A DNA stretch of 64,000 nucleotides from Albidovulum denitrificans (GTDB taxonomy: Bacteria > Pseudomonadota > Alphaproteobacteria > Rhodobacterales > Rhodobacteraceae): the NCBI RefSeq assembly GCF_002973535.1, contig NZ_PVEP01000002.1:124001-188000 (forward strand). Reading direction: 5' to 3'. This document shows positions 56,182 to 64,000 of the stretch, piece by piece. The notes under the pieces are model-generated. The model saw nothing but the letters and a program-made list of their open reading frames with translations. It had not been told where the DNA came from and made no database searches. Every line of letters begins with the position of its first letter. The first letter of the stretch is position 1. The position numbers and the translations under genes were made by a program.

Positions 56182-57261
56182 GTGACGCGGCTGACCGAAA
56201 AGCTGCTTCAATTCCTGCGCATCGGCCGCCAGGTCGAGACGCACAGCCCCACGCGCGGCCGCACGGCCACCACCCATGTCATCTTGCTGGACGGAACCGC
56301 ATCCTCCCTCGAACCGGGGGAGGAGACGAATATCGGCCGCATCTACCGGCTCTTGCGGGAACAGCCCGCCGCCGCCCATCTGTCGCTTTACTATGAGGCG
56401 GGCGTTCAATGGCATATGTGGCGCGACACCGCCGACGTGGCCATGGGGCGCGGCATCAACCGCCAGATCCGGCGCGCCTATGGCTGGCTGGCCGGGCGCT
56501 ATCGCCCCGGTGACCGGATCTTCCTCTTCGGCTATTCGCGCGGCGCCTATGCGGTGCGCTCGCTCGCCGGGCTGATCGACCAGGTCGGGCTCTTGCGCAG
56601 CGATCAGGCGACGGAACGGAACGTGCAGCTTGCCTATCGCTATTATCAGCGCGGCGGCACATCGGACTTTATCCCCGTCTTCCGGCGCAAGTTCTGCCAC
56701 ACGACGGCGGTGGAGGTGGAGATGATCGGCATCTTCGACACCGTCAAGGCGCTGGGGGTGCGGTTGCCCTTCCTCTGGATGTGGACCGATCCGCAGCACG
56801 AGTTTCACAACCACGCGCTTAGCCCCGTGGTGCGCCACGGCTTTCATGCCCTGGCCCATGACGAAAGCCGCGCCGCCTATTTCCCGACGCTGTGGAGTAC
56901 CGCCAACGGTGACTGGCAGGGGCGGGTGGAGCAGGTCTGGTTCCGCGGCACGCATGGCGACATCGGCGGGCAGCTGGGCGGTTTTGATGCCGCGCGGCCC
57001 CTGTCCAACATCCCGCTGGTCTGGATGCTGGAAAAGGCCGAGGGCTGCGCGCTGAGCCTGCCGGAGGGCTGGCGCGACCGTTACCCGACCGATGCGGGCG
57101 CGCCTTCGGTCGGGACATGGAACGGCTGGGGCAAGGCCTTCCTTCTTCGCGCCCGGCGCGAGATCGGCCGCGACCCGAGCGAGCGGGTGCATAGTTCGGT
57201 CCATGCACCCGCACCCGCGCCGCTGGCGATGTGGCTGGCGGGGCTGTGGCGGCGGTCCTGA
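56182..57261 (+). CDS. DUF2235 alpha/beta-hydrolase (Tle1-like phospholipase fold)
   Basis: This 359-residue protein has the DUF2235 pattern. THVILLDGTASSLE opens the fold; the nucleophile elbow is FLFGYSRGAYAVRSLAG (Gly-X-Ser-X-Gly, Ser near 118), the acid IGIFDTVKALG, and the His in WFRGTHGDIGGQ near 255. The family includes T6SS phospholipase effectors (Tle1) and uncharacterised hydrolases. No vgrG, immunity or T6SS gene is adjacent. The GTG at 56182 has AAGGAAGG upstream, better than an in-frame TTG at 56152. Confidence 0.82.
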   Translation: MTRLTEKLLQFLRIGRQVETHSPTRGRTATTHVILLDGTASSLEPGEETNIGRIYRLLREQPAAAHLSLYYEAGVQWHMWRDTADVAMGRGINRQIRRAYGWLAGRYRPGDRIFLFGYSRGAYAVRSLAGLIDQVGLLRSDQATERNVQLAYRYYQRGGTSDFIPVFRRKFCHTTAVEVEMIGIFDTVKALGVRLPFLWMWTDPQHEFHNHALSPVVRHGFHALAHDESRAAYFPTLWSTANGDWQGRVEQVWFRGTHGDIGGQLGGFDAARPLSNIPLVWMLEKAEGCALSLPEGWRDRYPTDAGAPSVGTWNGWGKAFLLRARREIGRDPSERVHSSVHAPAPAPLAMWLAGLWRRS

Positions 57262-57280
57262 GCCGCTTTCCCGAAACGGC

Positions 57281-57318
57281 AAAAAAAGACGGCCCCGGCC
57301 TTTTCAGGACGCGGGGCC
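57281..57318 (-). terminator. Terminator after metF
   Basis: On the minus strand GGCCCCG (57318-57312) pairs with CGGGGCC (57297-57291), followed by GTC and seven T (57287-57281). It lies beyond palindromic element copy 5, so metF mRNA should carry that element. Confidence 0.65.
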
Positions 57319-57340
57319 GAGACATGCGGAACGTGGCCTC

Positions 57341-57431
57341 TGGCATTTCGGGTTTACGCTGACTCAGAATTTGAACCTGTTTCGTTCGAATTCCGATACT
57401 TGCGTTCTCAGCGAAAACCCGAAACGCGTTC
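57341..57431 (-). repeat. Palindromic 3'-end element family 1, copy 5
   Basis: On the minus strand: CTGAACGCG end overlapping the metF TGA stop (57430-57432), inner arms GGAATTCGAAC and GTTCAAATTCTG around GAAACAG, other end AAATGCCA. Slightly shorter than the other copies. Convergent context (DUF2235 gene / metF). Confidence 0.88.
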
Positions 57432-58296
57432 AGGCGACGTTCTGCAGGGAGACTTCCGGCACGATGCCAAGCGCGAAGCAGACATCGCGCGTCATGGTCG
57501 GCCGGTTCAGGGTGTAGAAGTGCAGATCCTCGACGCCTTCCTGGATCAGGCGTTCGCAGAGGACGGTGCATTGGGTCAGCGCCAGAAGATCCTCGCGCCC
57601 GTCGCGGATCGCGGTGGCAAAGGCTTCCTCAAGCCGCGGCGGGACATAGGCGTTGCAACGCTCGGCAAAGCGGCGGGCGCCATCCCAGGAGATGATCGGC
57701 AGGATGCCCGGCACGATCGGGGCGTCGATACCGGCCGCCGCGCAGGCGTCGCGGAACCGCAGGAAGGTTTCGGCCTCAAAGAAGAACTGGGTGATGGCGC
57801 GGCTGGCGCCCGCGTCGATCTTGCGCTTCAGCCAGTCCACATCGGCCTGCTGATGGGCGGCCTCGGGGTGCGGCTCGGGATAAGCGCCGACGGCGATGTT
57901 GAACTTGCCGGTGGCGGCCAGCGCCTCGACCAGCTCCACCGAATTGGCGAAACCGTCGGGATGCGGCACAAAGCGGTCGGCGCCCTTCGGCGCATCGCCG
58001 CGCAGCGCCACGATGTCGGTCACACCGGCCTCGGCATAGGCCTCCGCGATCTCAAGCGTTTCGGCCCGGCTGGCATCGACGCAGGTCAGGTGGGCGGCGA
58101 CGCGCAGCCCGTAGTTCTTGCCGATGGTCGTCACCGCCTCATGCGTCAGCTCGCGGGTGGTGCCGCCCGCGCCGTAGGTGACAGAGACATAGTCCGGTTT
58201 CAACGGCTGAAGCGTCTGCACCGTATCCCAGAGCCGGAACGAGGCGTCGAGCGAACTGGGCGGGAAGAACTCGAAGGAAATGCGGGGCGTGGCCAT
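57430..58296 (-). CDS. metF: 5,10-methylenetetrahydrofolate reductase
   Basis: This 288-residue flavoenzyme makes 5-methyl-THF for methionine synthesis. It begins PRISFEFFPPSS, has VSVTYGAGGTTRELTHE, LRGDAPKG and QFFFEAETFLRFRDACAAAGI, all diagnostic of MetF. AAAGGA precedes the ATG. It is divergent from metR with two MetR-type boxes between. The TGA stop is contributed by palindromic element copy 5. Confidence 0.97.
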   Translation of the reverse strand: MATPRISFEFFPPSSLDASFRLWDTVQTLQPLKPDYVSVTYGAGGTTRELTHEAVTTIGKNYGLRVAAHLTCVDASRAETLEIAEAYAEAGVTDIVALRGDAPKGADRFVPHPDGFANSVELVEALAATGKFNIAVGAYPEPHPEAAHQQADVDWLKRKIDAGASRAITQFFFEAETFLRFRDACAAAGIDAPIVPGILPIISWDGARRFAERCNAYVPPRLEEAFATAIRDGREDLLALTQCTVLCERLIQEGVEDLHFYTLNRPTMTRDVCFALGIVPEVSLQNVA

Positions 58297-58341
58297 GATG
58301 GTGTCCTTTGCTGTTGGCCCCTTGTGTCACGGCGATAGACG

Positions 58342-58385
58342 TGAGACAAATTCATAATCTTCAAGATCAATATGAAGTTGGTTCA
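58342..58385. promoter_or_regulatory. Two MetR-type boxes between metF and metR
   Basis: TGAA-N5-TTCA at 58373-58385 matches the MetR consensus exactly and overlaps the metR start codon. TGAG-N5-TTCA at 58342-58354 matches seven of eight positions. The pair suits activation of metF and autoregulation of metR. Confidence 0.7.
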
Positions 58386-59290
58386 TGCATATAGAATTGC
58401 GCCACCTCAAGACCATCAAGGCGATCCATGACAGCGGCGGGCTGGCGCGGGCGGCGGAGGTGTTGAACATGACCCAGTCGGCGCTGAGCCATCAGGTCAA
58501 GGGGCTTGAGGATCAGGCAGGGGTAGAGCTTTTCGCCCGCCGGTCCAAGCCCTTGCGCCTTTCGGCGGCGGGCCTGCGGCTTCTGCGCGCCGCCGAACGC
58601 ATCCTGCCGGAGATCGACGCGGTGGGCGAGGAATTCCGGGCGCTGCGCGCGGGCCGGTCGGGGCGGCTGCATATCGCCATCGAATGCCATGCCTGTTTCG
58701 ACTGGCTTTTCCCGGTCCTCGAACAGTTCCGCCGCGCCTGGCCCGAGGTGGACGTGGACATCCGCCCCGGCCTCGCGTTCGAGGCGATGGCGGCCCTGAT
58801 GCGCGAGGAGGTGGACCTTGTCATCTCCTCCGACCCCGAAAAACTGCCCGGCATCGTCTTCAACCCGCTTTTCGACTATGCCCCCACGCTGGTCGCGGCG
58901 CGGTCGAACCCGCTGGCCGCGAAGCCTTGGGTCGAGGCCGGGGATCTGCGCGATCAGGTCATCATCACCTATCCGGTGGACCGTACCCGGCTGGACGTCT
59001 TCACCGGCCTCCTCACGCCTGCGCGGGTGGAACCGCAGGCGGTGCGGCAGGTGGAACTGACGGCGGTGATCCTGATGCTCGTCGCCTCGGATCGCGGCGT
59101 GTCGGTCCTGCCCGACTGGGTGCTGCGCGAGGCGAAGTATCAGCCCGACTATGTCACCAGACGGCTGACCGAAAAGGGCCTGACCAAGCGCATGTATGCC
59201 GCCACGCGCGAGGAAGAGGCGACCTTGCCCTATATGGCGCATTTCCTGCGGCTGGCGCGGACGGAACCTGTTAAACTGCAACGGCAATGA
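58385..59290 (+). CDS. metR: LysR-family regulator MetR
   Basis: This 301-residue regulator matches MetR: IELRHLKTIKAIHDSGGLARAAEVLNMTQSALSHQVKGLE for the HTH, and AIECHACFDWLFPVLEQF at the start of the effector domain, which binds homocysteine in E. coli. It is divergent from metF and preceded by MetR boxes. The glpQ-like gene overlaps its stop by 4 bases (ATGA). Confidence 0.92.
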   Translation: MHIELRHLKTIKAIHDSGGLARAAEVLNMTQSALSHQVKGLEDQAGVELFARRSKPLRLSAAGLRLLRAAERILPEIDAVGEEFRALRAGRSGRLHIAIECHACFDWLFPVLEQFRRAWPEVDVDIRPGLAFEAMAALMREEVDLVISSDPEKLPGIVFNPLFDYAPTLVAARSNPLAAKPWVEAGDLRDQVIITYPVDRTRLDVFTGLLTPARVEPQAVRQVELTAVILMLVASDRGVSVLPDWVLREAKYQPDYVTRRLTEKGLTKRMYAATREEEATLPYMAHFLRLARTEPVKLQRQ

Positions 59291-60054
59291 GCCGGCACCC
59301 CTTCCTTGACCATCCCCGCCCGATCGCCTTCGCGCATCGGGGCGGCTCGCTTGAGGCCGAGGAAAACACCATGGCCGCCTTCGCCCATGCGGTGCGGCTG
59401 GGCTACACCCATATCGAGACCGACGTTCAGGCGACCCGCGACGGGGTGGCGGTGATCTTCCACGACGACACGCTGGAACGCATGACAGGCAGGCCCGACC
59501 GCGTGGCGGACCTGACATGGGAGGAGCTGTCGAAGCGCCGCACGAAAGGCGGCGCGGCGATCCCGCTGCTGGATGAGGTGCTTGAGGAATGGCCGGAGCT
59601 TTACGTCAACCTTGAACCCAAGACCGCGGGCGCGGTGCAGCCCATCGCCGACGCGATCCTGCGGGCGGGCGCGCTGCACCGGGTCTGCGTCGGCGCGTTT
59701 GAGGCAGAGTATGTGGACCGGCTGCGCCTGGTGCTGGGGTCGGGGCTTTGCTGGTCGCCCGCGCATTCCGGGGTGCTGCGGCTTTGGCTGGCGGGGTGGG
59801 GGCTGCCCGTGGCGGTGCCGGATTTTCCCTGCGTTCAGGTGCCGACCCATTTCAGGGGCATCCCCGTCGTCACCCGCCGCTTCGTGAAGGGCGCGCATGC
59901 TCGGGGCATTCAGGTCCATGTCTGGACCGTGGATGACGAGGCGGAGATGGAGAGGCTGCTCGACCTGGGCGTCGATGGCGTGATGACCGACCGGCCCGCG
60001 CTGCTGCGCCGCGTGCTGGAACGGCGGGGCGCGTGGCACGGGCGGGGCGAATAG
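59287..60054 (+). CDS. Glycerophosphodiester phosphodiesterase
   Basis: This 255-residue GDPD-type TIM barrel cleaves glycerophosphodiesters to sn-glycerol 3-phosphate and alcohol. The motifs FAHRGGSLEAEENTMAAF (catalytic His and Glu), IETDVQATRDGVAVIFHDD and LYVNLEPK are complete. There is no signal peptide, so it is cytosolic (UgpQ-like). It is translationally coupled to metR. Confidence 0.92.
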   Translation: MSRHPFLDHPRPIAFAHRGGSLEAEENTMAAFAHAVRLGYTHIETDVQATRDGVAVIFHDDTLERMTGRPDRVADLTWEELSKRRTKGGAAIPLLDEVLEEWPELYVNLEPKTAGAVQPIADAILRAGALHRVCVGAFEAEYVDRLRLVLGSGLCWSPAHSGVLRLWLAGWGLPVAVPDFPCVQVPTHFRGIPVVTRRFVKGAHARGIQVHVWTVDDEAEMERLLDLGVDGVMTDRPALLRRVLERRGAWHGRGE

Positions 60055-60114
60055 CCCTTCACATCGCGCGCCCGCCCGCGTATAGCCCGCCCCTGATCCG
60101 GCGGAGACAAGACG

Positions 60115-60906
60115 ATGCAAGGCAGCGCCAACCTGAACCTGATGATCAAGGCCGCCCGCAAGGCGGGCCGTTCCCTCGTGAAGGATTTCCGCGAGGTCGA
60201 GAACCTTCAGGTGTCCGTCAAGGGCGCGGGCGATTTCGTCAGCCGCGCCGATCTGGCCGCCGAGAAGATCATTCGCGATGAGCTGATGGCGGCGCGCCCG
60301 ACCTATGGCTGGCTCGGCGAGGAAACGGGCGAGGCCGACGGCGCCGACCCGACCCGGCGCTGGATCGTCGATCCGCTGGACGGGACGACGAACTTCCTGC
60401 ACGGGCTGCCGCATTTCGCCGTCTCCATCGCGCTGGAACATAAGGGTGAGATCGTCGCGGGCGTGGTCTTCGACCCCGCGAAGGATGAGTTGTTCTGGGC
60501 CGAGAAGGGCGCCGGCGCCTGGATGAACGAGACCCGCATCCGCGTGTCGGGGCGGCGCAACATGTCCGAGGCGCTGCTGGCCACCGGCATCCCCTTCGGC
60601 GCGAAAAAGACCCTGCCCGCGATGATGCGCGACCTTGCCCGGCTGATGCCCGCGACGGCGGGTGTGCGGCGCTGGGGCGTGGTGGCGCTGGACCTTGCCT
60701 ATGTCGCGGCGGGCCGCTTCGACGGGTTCTGGGAACGCGAGATCTATCCCTGGGACATGGCGGCGGGGATGATCCTGGTGCGCGAGGCGGGCGGTTTCGC
60801 CGAGGCCCTGCGCGAGGGGCGCGAGATCTTTGAAAGCGGCACGATCCTGGCGGGGAATGGCGAGTTGTTCGCCCAGGTCGCCAAGGTGCTGCGGGCGCCG
60901 GAATAG
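60115..60906 (+). CDS. suhB: Inositol-phosphatase-family protein (SuhB-like)
   Basis: This 263-residue protein has the IMPase metal motifs GEETGEADG, WIVDPLDGTTNFLHG near residue 85 and YPWDMAAGMILVREAGG near 215. It dephosphorylates inositol or related phosphates, and SuhB also affects rRNA transcription in E. coli. GGAGA precedes the ATG. A family 2 repeat begins at its stop codon. Confidence 0.92.
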   Translation: MQGSANLNLMIKAARKAGRSLVKDFREVENLQVSVKGAGDFVSRADLAAEKIIRDELMAARPTYGWLGEETGEADGADPTRRWIVDPLDGTTNFLHGLPHFAVSIALEHKGEIVAGVVFDPAKDELFWAEKGAGAWMNETRIRVSGRRNMSEALLATGIPFGAKKTLPAMMRDLARLMPATAGVRRWGVVALDLAYVAAGRFDGFWEREIYPWDMAAGMILVREAGGFAEALREGREIFESGTILAGNGELFAQVAKVLRAPE

Positions 60907-60974
60907 GGGGCCTTCTGCCCCCTCCTGGCCTGACGGCCAGTTCACCCCCGAGAGTATTTTTGCAACGAAGAAGT
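60906..60974 (+). repeat. Dispersed repeat family 2, copy C
   Basis: GGGGGC...GCCCCC hairpin, then CACCCCCGAGAGTATTT and CAACGAAGAAG; the following TTCA gives the GFA gene's stop codon. Unlike copies A and B it contains an extra small hairpin, CTGGCC-TGAC-GGCCAG. Confidence 0.78.
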
Positions 60975-61361
60975 TCAGACCCGGTCTGACGGGTGGTTGA
61001 CGCCGTCGGTCCAGTCGACCGGGCCGAGGTCGCGGGGGTTCACGCCGTCAAGGCAGGCGACGTTGACGCCGTATTCGTTCGGGTTCGACCGCCGCCGGTG
61101 GTGGGTATAGATGCCGCAGGTCTTGCAGAAGTAGTGCTGCGCCGTGCCGGTGTTGAAGGTATAAAGCGTCAGGTTGTCTTCGCCCTTCACGATGCGGACG
61201 CCGTCCAGCGGCGCCGAGACCGCGATCGCGCCCCGGCGGCGGCAGAAGGAGCAGTCGCAGCGCCGCGCCGAGGCGAAGCCCTCTGCCCCCAGCGTGACGG
61301 CGAGTTCGACGGCGCCGCAATGGCAGGTGGCGCGGTGGGGGGCTTGAAGCCGGGGCAGCAT
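60975..61361 (-). CDS. GFA-family (CENP-V/GFA domain) protein
   Basis: This 128-residue zinc protein has the cysteine pattern of the glutathione-dependent formaldehyde-activating family: ATCHCGAVELAV, CDCSFCRRRGA, and HYFCKTCGIYTHHRRRS. Members bind two zincs; most do not truly act on formaldehyde. AAGGAG lies inside the end of the rhomboid gene, one base upstream of whose stop this gene begins (TGACATG). Its own TGA stop is at the edge of repeat family 2 copy C. Confidence 0.88.
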   Translation of the reverse strand: MLPRLQAPHRATCHCGAVELAVTLGAEGFASARRCDCSFCRRRGAIAVSAPLDGVRIVKGEDNLTLYTFNTGTAQHYFCKTCGIYTHHRRRSNPNEYGVNVACLDGVNPRDLGPVDWTDGVNHPSDRV

Positions 61362-61362
61362 G

Positions 61363-62103
61363 TCAGCGTCTCCTTCGGACCGGGGGGATGGAACTGCGGC
61401 GATAGGTGATTTCCGGGTGCGGCGGCTGACCATGGGTGCGGTTCCAGAAGCCCGCGCCGCCACGGCGGAGCCAGACGGGAAGGGTCAGCACGATCCCGGC
61501 GATGAAGCCCCCGGCATGCGCCCAGAAGGCAATGCCGCCGCCCTGGGCAGGCGTGCTGAAGCCGCCGAAGACCTGAAGCGCGAACCAGATCCCCAGCATG
61601 ACCCAGGCGGGAAGCGTGAAGACGCGGAAGATGATGACGATGATCACCACCACATCGACCCGCGCGCGCGGGAAGAGGAGGAGATAGCCGCCCATCACCC
61701 CCGCGATGGCGCCCGAGGCGCCGACGGTGGGCACGGTGGAGCCGGGGGCGGAATAGATATGCGCCAGCGCCGCCAGGATGCCGCAGGCGAGATAGAAGAT
61801 CAGAAAGCCGACATGGCCCATCTGGTCCTCGAGGTTGTCGCCGAAGATCCAGAGGAAAAGCATGTTGCCGCCGATATGCATCCAGCCCGCATGGAGGAAC
61901 ATCGAGGTGAAGATGCCGGTATAGTCGCCATACTGCGTGACCGCCGCCGGGTAGAGCGCGAATGTCCCCCAGAAACCCGCCAGCGCCCGGTCATTGCCGC
62001 TATAGGGCAGTTGCAGCAGGAAGACCGCGACGTTGATCGCGATCAGGGCGTAGACGACATAGGGCCTGCCGCCGGACGGGTTGTGGTCGCGGATCGGGAA
62101 CAT
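61363..62103 (-). CDS. Rhomboid-family intramembrane serine protease
   Basis: This 246-residue rhomboid has six or so helices, the HxxxN motif (FLHAGWMHIGGNMLFLWIFG near residue 67), the catalytic Ser in VGASGAIAGVMG near 128, and the catalytic His in FWAHAGGFIAG near 191. It cleaves membrane proteins within the bilayer; the substrate is unknown. The ATG at 62103 starts MFPIRDHNPSG, as in related proteins; the frame extends to 62220. It is tightly coupled to the GFA gene. Confidence 0.92.
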   Translation of the reverse strand: MFPIRDHNPSGGRPYVVYALIAINVAVFLLQLPYSGNDRALAGFWGTFALYPAAVTQYGDYTGIFTSMFLHAGWMHIGGNMLFLWIFGDNLEDQMGHVGFLIFYLACGILAALAHIYSAPGSTVPTVGASGAIAGVMGGYLLLFPRARVDVVVIIVIIFRVFTLPAWVMLGIWFALQVFGGFSTPAQGGGIAFWAHAGGFIAGIVLTLPVWLRRGGAGFWNRTHGQPPHPEITYRRSSIPPVRRRR

Positions 62104-62134
62104 GCGCGCAGGCTTCCCGATCCGCTGCGCGGCG

Positions 62135-64000
62135 TCAAGCGGAACCGGCCTCGGCCAGAAGCGCCGCGTTGCCGCCCGAGGCTGTGGTATCGACGCAGAC
62201 ATGGCGTTCATACGCGACATGGGCGCGGTCCGGCATCGCCGTCAGGACCGGCAGGATCGGGCCGTCGCGGCGGGCGAGCGTGGCGGCATAGGCGCGGGCG
62301 GTCTTCTCATCGCCCCACCAGATCACGCCGGAATAGCCCGTCAGCGTCGCCAGCGCCTCTGCCGCCAATTCGCCGGGCAGGGAAAGCGCCTGTCCGCCAA
62401 GCGCCTCGACCGCCTTGCGCTGCGCCTCGGCGGCCGTGCGCCCCGGCCCGAGGCAGAGGAGCGGCGCGCGGGGCAGAAGCGTCAGGCGGTTCGACTCGCC
62501 CGTCGGGCCGGGCAGGTCCAGCGTCTCGATCGGCCCGGCGGGCGGGGTGGCGTCAAGCGCGGCCTGAACCTTGGCGACCTCGGCGGTTCCCTCCGCGTGG
62601 CCGCCGGGCTGGCCGGGGTCGGGCGCGGTGAAGCGGGGCAGGTAGTCCGGCCCGCCCGCCTTGGGGCCGGTGCCGGAAAGCCCCTCGCCCCCGAAGGGCT
62701 GGGAACCGACAACCGCGCCGATCTGGTTGCGGTTGACGTAGATATTACCGACATGCAGCGCCTCGGTAATCTCCTGCACGCGGTTGTCGATGCGGGTGTG
62801 CAGTCCGAAGGTCAGCCCGTAGCCGGTGGCGTTGATGGCATCGGTGACGTTTTCAAGATCGTCGGCGTCGAAGGTGGCGATATGCAGGACCGGGCCGAAG
62901 ATCTCGCGCTTCATGTCCTCGATCCCCTTCACGCGGATCACGGTCGGGGCGACGAAATGGCCCTTGCGCGGGGTGGAAAGCTGGCGCAGCAGGCGGCCTT
63001 CCTTGCGGGCCTTCTCGATATGGGCGCGGATGCCGCCCTCGGCCTCTTCGTCGATCACCGGGCCGACATCGGTCGAGAGGTGCCAGGGGTCGCCGACGGT
63101 CAGTTCCTCCATCGCGCCGAAGAGCATGTCGGTGAAATGGGCGGCGATGTCGTCCTGAACGTAAAGGCAGCGCAGCGCCGAGCAGCGTTGACCGGCCGAC
63201 TGGAAGGAGGACGCGACGATGTCGCGCACCGCCTGTTCCGGCAGCGCGGTCGAATCGACGATCATGGCGTTCAGCCCGCCGGTTTCCGCGATCAGCGGCG
63301 CGCCGGGGGCGAGGTTTTCGGCCATGGCGCGCTGGATCAGCCGCGCGGTTTCGGTCGATCCGGTGAAGCACACGCCCGAGACGCGCGCGTCCGAGGTGAT
63401 CCGCGCGCCGACCGTGGCGCCATCGCCGGGCAGGAGTTGCAGCGCATGGGCCGGAACGCCCGCCTTGTGCAGAAGGGCAATGGCATGGGCCGCGATCAGG
63501 GGGGTCTGTTCGGCGGGTTTGGAAATCACCGCATTGCCCGCCGCCAGCGCCGCCGCGATCTGGCCGGTGAAGATCGCCAGCGGGAAGTTCCAGGGGCTGA
63601 TGCAGGCGAAGGTGCCAAGCGGCGCGCGGGTCAGATGCGCCGATTGCGCCGCGTAGTAGCGCAGGAAATCCACCGCCTCACGCAGTTCGGCGACGGCATC
63701 GGGCAGGGATTTCCCGGCCTCGCGCGCCAGAAGGGCGAAGAGCGGGCCGAAATCCCCCTCATAAAGATCGGCGGCGCGGTTCAGGATCGCCGCGCGCTCG
63801 GCCTGCGGCGCGTCCCAGATGCGGGCGGCGGAAAGGGCCGCGTCGATATCCTCGGGCGCGGCATCGGTCACCGCGCCGACCCCGACCCCGGTGGCGGGGC
63901 TGATGGCGGCGCGCGGCGCGATACCTTTGGCCTTGCCCGCGATCATCGGCGCGGCGGCGAAGGGCGTGGCGGCGAAAGGCGCGCGGGCGGCCTCGATCCG
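62135..64000 (-). CDS. putA: Proline dehydrogenase/P5C dehydrogenase, C-terminal part (cut by window edge)
   Basis: The frame is open to base 64000 and gives the last 621 residues of a PutA. The aldehyde-dehydrogenase-type P5C dehydrogenase domain is complete: FACISPWNFPLAIFTGQ, FTGSTETARLIQ, catalytic Glu in LIAETGG, catalytic Cys in SAGQRCSALRC, and EIFGPVLHIATF. After it comes the roughly 150-residue C-terminal domain usual for long PutA. It oxidises P5C semialdehyde to glutamate. The N-terminal proline dehydrogenase lies beyond the window. Confidence 0.95.
   Translation of the reverse strand, partial: RIEAARAPFAATPFAAAPMIAGKAKGIAPRAAISPATGVGVGAVTDAAPEDIDAALSAARIWDAPQAERAAILNRAADLYEGDFGPLFALLAREAGKSLPDAVAELREAVDFLRYYAAQSAHLTRAPLGTFACISPWNFPLAIFTGQIAAALAAGNAVISKPAEQTPLIAAHAIALLHKAGVPAHALQLLPGDGATVGARITSDARVSGVCFTGSTETARLIQRAMAENLAPGAPLIAETGGLNAMIVDSTALPEQAVRDIVASSFQSAGQRCSALRCLYVQDDIAAHFTDMLFGAMEELTVGDPWHLSTDVGPVIDEEAEGGIRAHIEKARKEGRLLRQLSTPRKGHFVAPTVIRVKGIEDMKREIFGPVLHIATFDADDLENVTDAINATGYGLTFGLHTRIDNRVQEITEALHVGNIYVNRNQIGAVVGSQPFGGEGLSGTGPKAGGPDYLPRFTAPDPGQPGGHAEGTAEVAKVQAALDATPPAGPIETLDLPGPTGESNRLTLLPRAPLLCLGPGRTAAEAQRKAVEALGGQALSLPGELAAEALATLTGYSGVIWWGDEKTARAYAATLARRDGPILPVLTAMPDRAHVAYERHVCVDTTASGGNAALLAEAGSA

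Noticed and set aside
38600..57431. Reading the five family 1 copies as a CRISPR array or an insertion sequence
   Set aside because: Copies are kilobases apart, have no regular spacers, no cas genes and no transposase, so neither label fits.

Overview
The window is very GC-rich (roughly two thirds G+C by eye), gene-dense chromosomal DNA from an alphaproteobacterium, most likely order Rhodobacterales (Rhodobacteraceae or Roseobacteraceae). The evidence is the gene families (DUF6280- and DUF6324-like small proteins, manganese pyrophosphatase PpaC, a RibBA with a decayed GTP cyclohydrolase II half, an acidic PopZ-like protein, pcm next to tolC), an alphaproteobacterial GTTC-N7-GTTC SOS box and strong G/C third-position bias. 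I see no phage, transposase, integrase, CRISPR array, tRNA or rRNA. It reads as core genome with small accessory pieces.

Layout. 1-5.7 kb is an envelope/polysaccharide block: a GT39-type glycosyltransferase cut by the window edge, an NAD-dependent epimerase, a UDP-sugar dehydrogenase, a UDP-galactopyranose-mutase-like FAD enzyme and a ferric-reductase-like membrane protein. 5.8-14.2 kb holds a thioesterase, dnaG and rpoD, 5-formyl-THF cyclo-ligase, a DUF616 glycosyltransferase-like protein and a large membrane protein. 14.3-24.4 kb is nrdR-ribD, then the oppositely oriented capsule genes kpsC-wza-kpsS, then ribE-unknown-ribBA-ribH-nusB. 24.5-27.5 kb carries a LysR regulator, a DUF481 outer-membrane protein, SOS-controlled mmcB and a DUF6324 protein. 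27.6-31.3 kb is the histidine cluster hisBH / hisAFE on the minus strand, split by an inverted DUF2147 gene. 31.4-36.4 kb holds ribF, a MaoC hydratase, a HAD hydrolase, ppaC and a TraB/GumN protein. 36.5-38.7 kb is groES-groEL with a perfect CIRCE operator. 38.9-50 kb includes a D12-class DNA methyltransferase, pcm-tolC, the PopZ-like protein, efp, ygfZ, two PLP aminotransferases and an MFS exporter. 50-64 kb holds valS, a DMT transporter, divergent lrp/ornithine decarboxylase, a DUF2235 hydrolase, divergent metF/metR, glpQ-like, suhB-like, GFA and rhomboid genes, and the C-terminal half of putA.

How the parts work together. RibD, RibE, RibBA, RibH and RibF cover almost the whole riboflavin-to-FAD route; GTP cyclohydrolase II is the missing step, and the second half of RibBA has lost its zinc ligands. 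HisB, H, A, F and E cover the middle of histidine synthesis, with a HisC-like aminotransferase 16 kb away. KpsC, Wza and KpsS point to a beta-Kdo-linked capsule. MetR with two candidate boxes explains metF control.

The most unusual feature is a set of short dispersed palindromic elements at gene 3' ends. Five copies of a ~95-bp nested palindrome (38600, 43494, 46912, 49920, 57341) all lie between convergent genes. All have the same end facing the stop codon of an adjacent gene, and in three copies that stop codon is part of the element. A second repeat family (three copies) and a 28-bp perfect palindrome at the rpoD stop codon behave in a similar way. I treat this as the strongest candidate for an undescribed system: stop-codon-donating 3'-end elements that may act as terminators or mRNA stabilisers.
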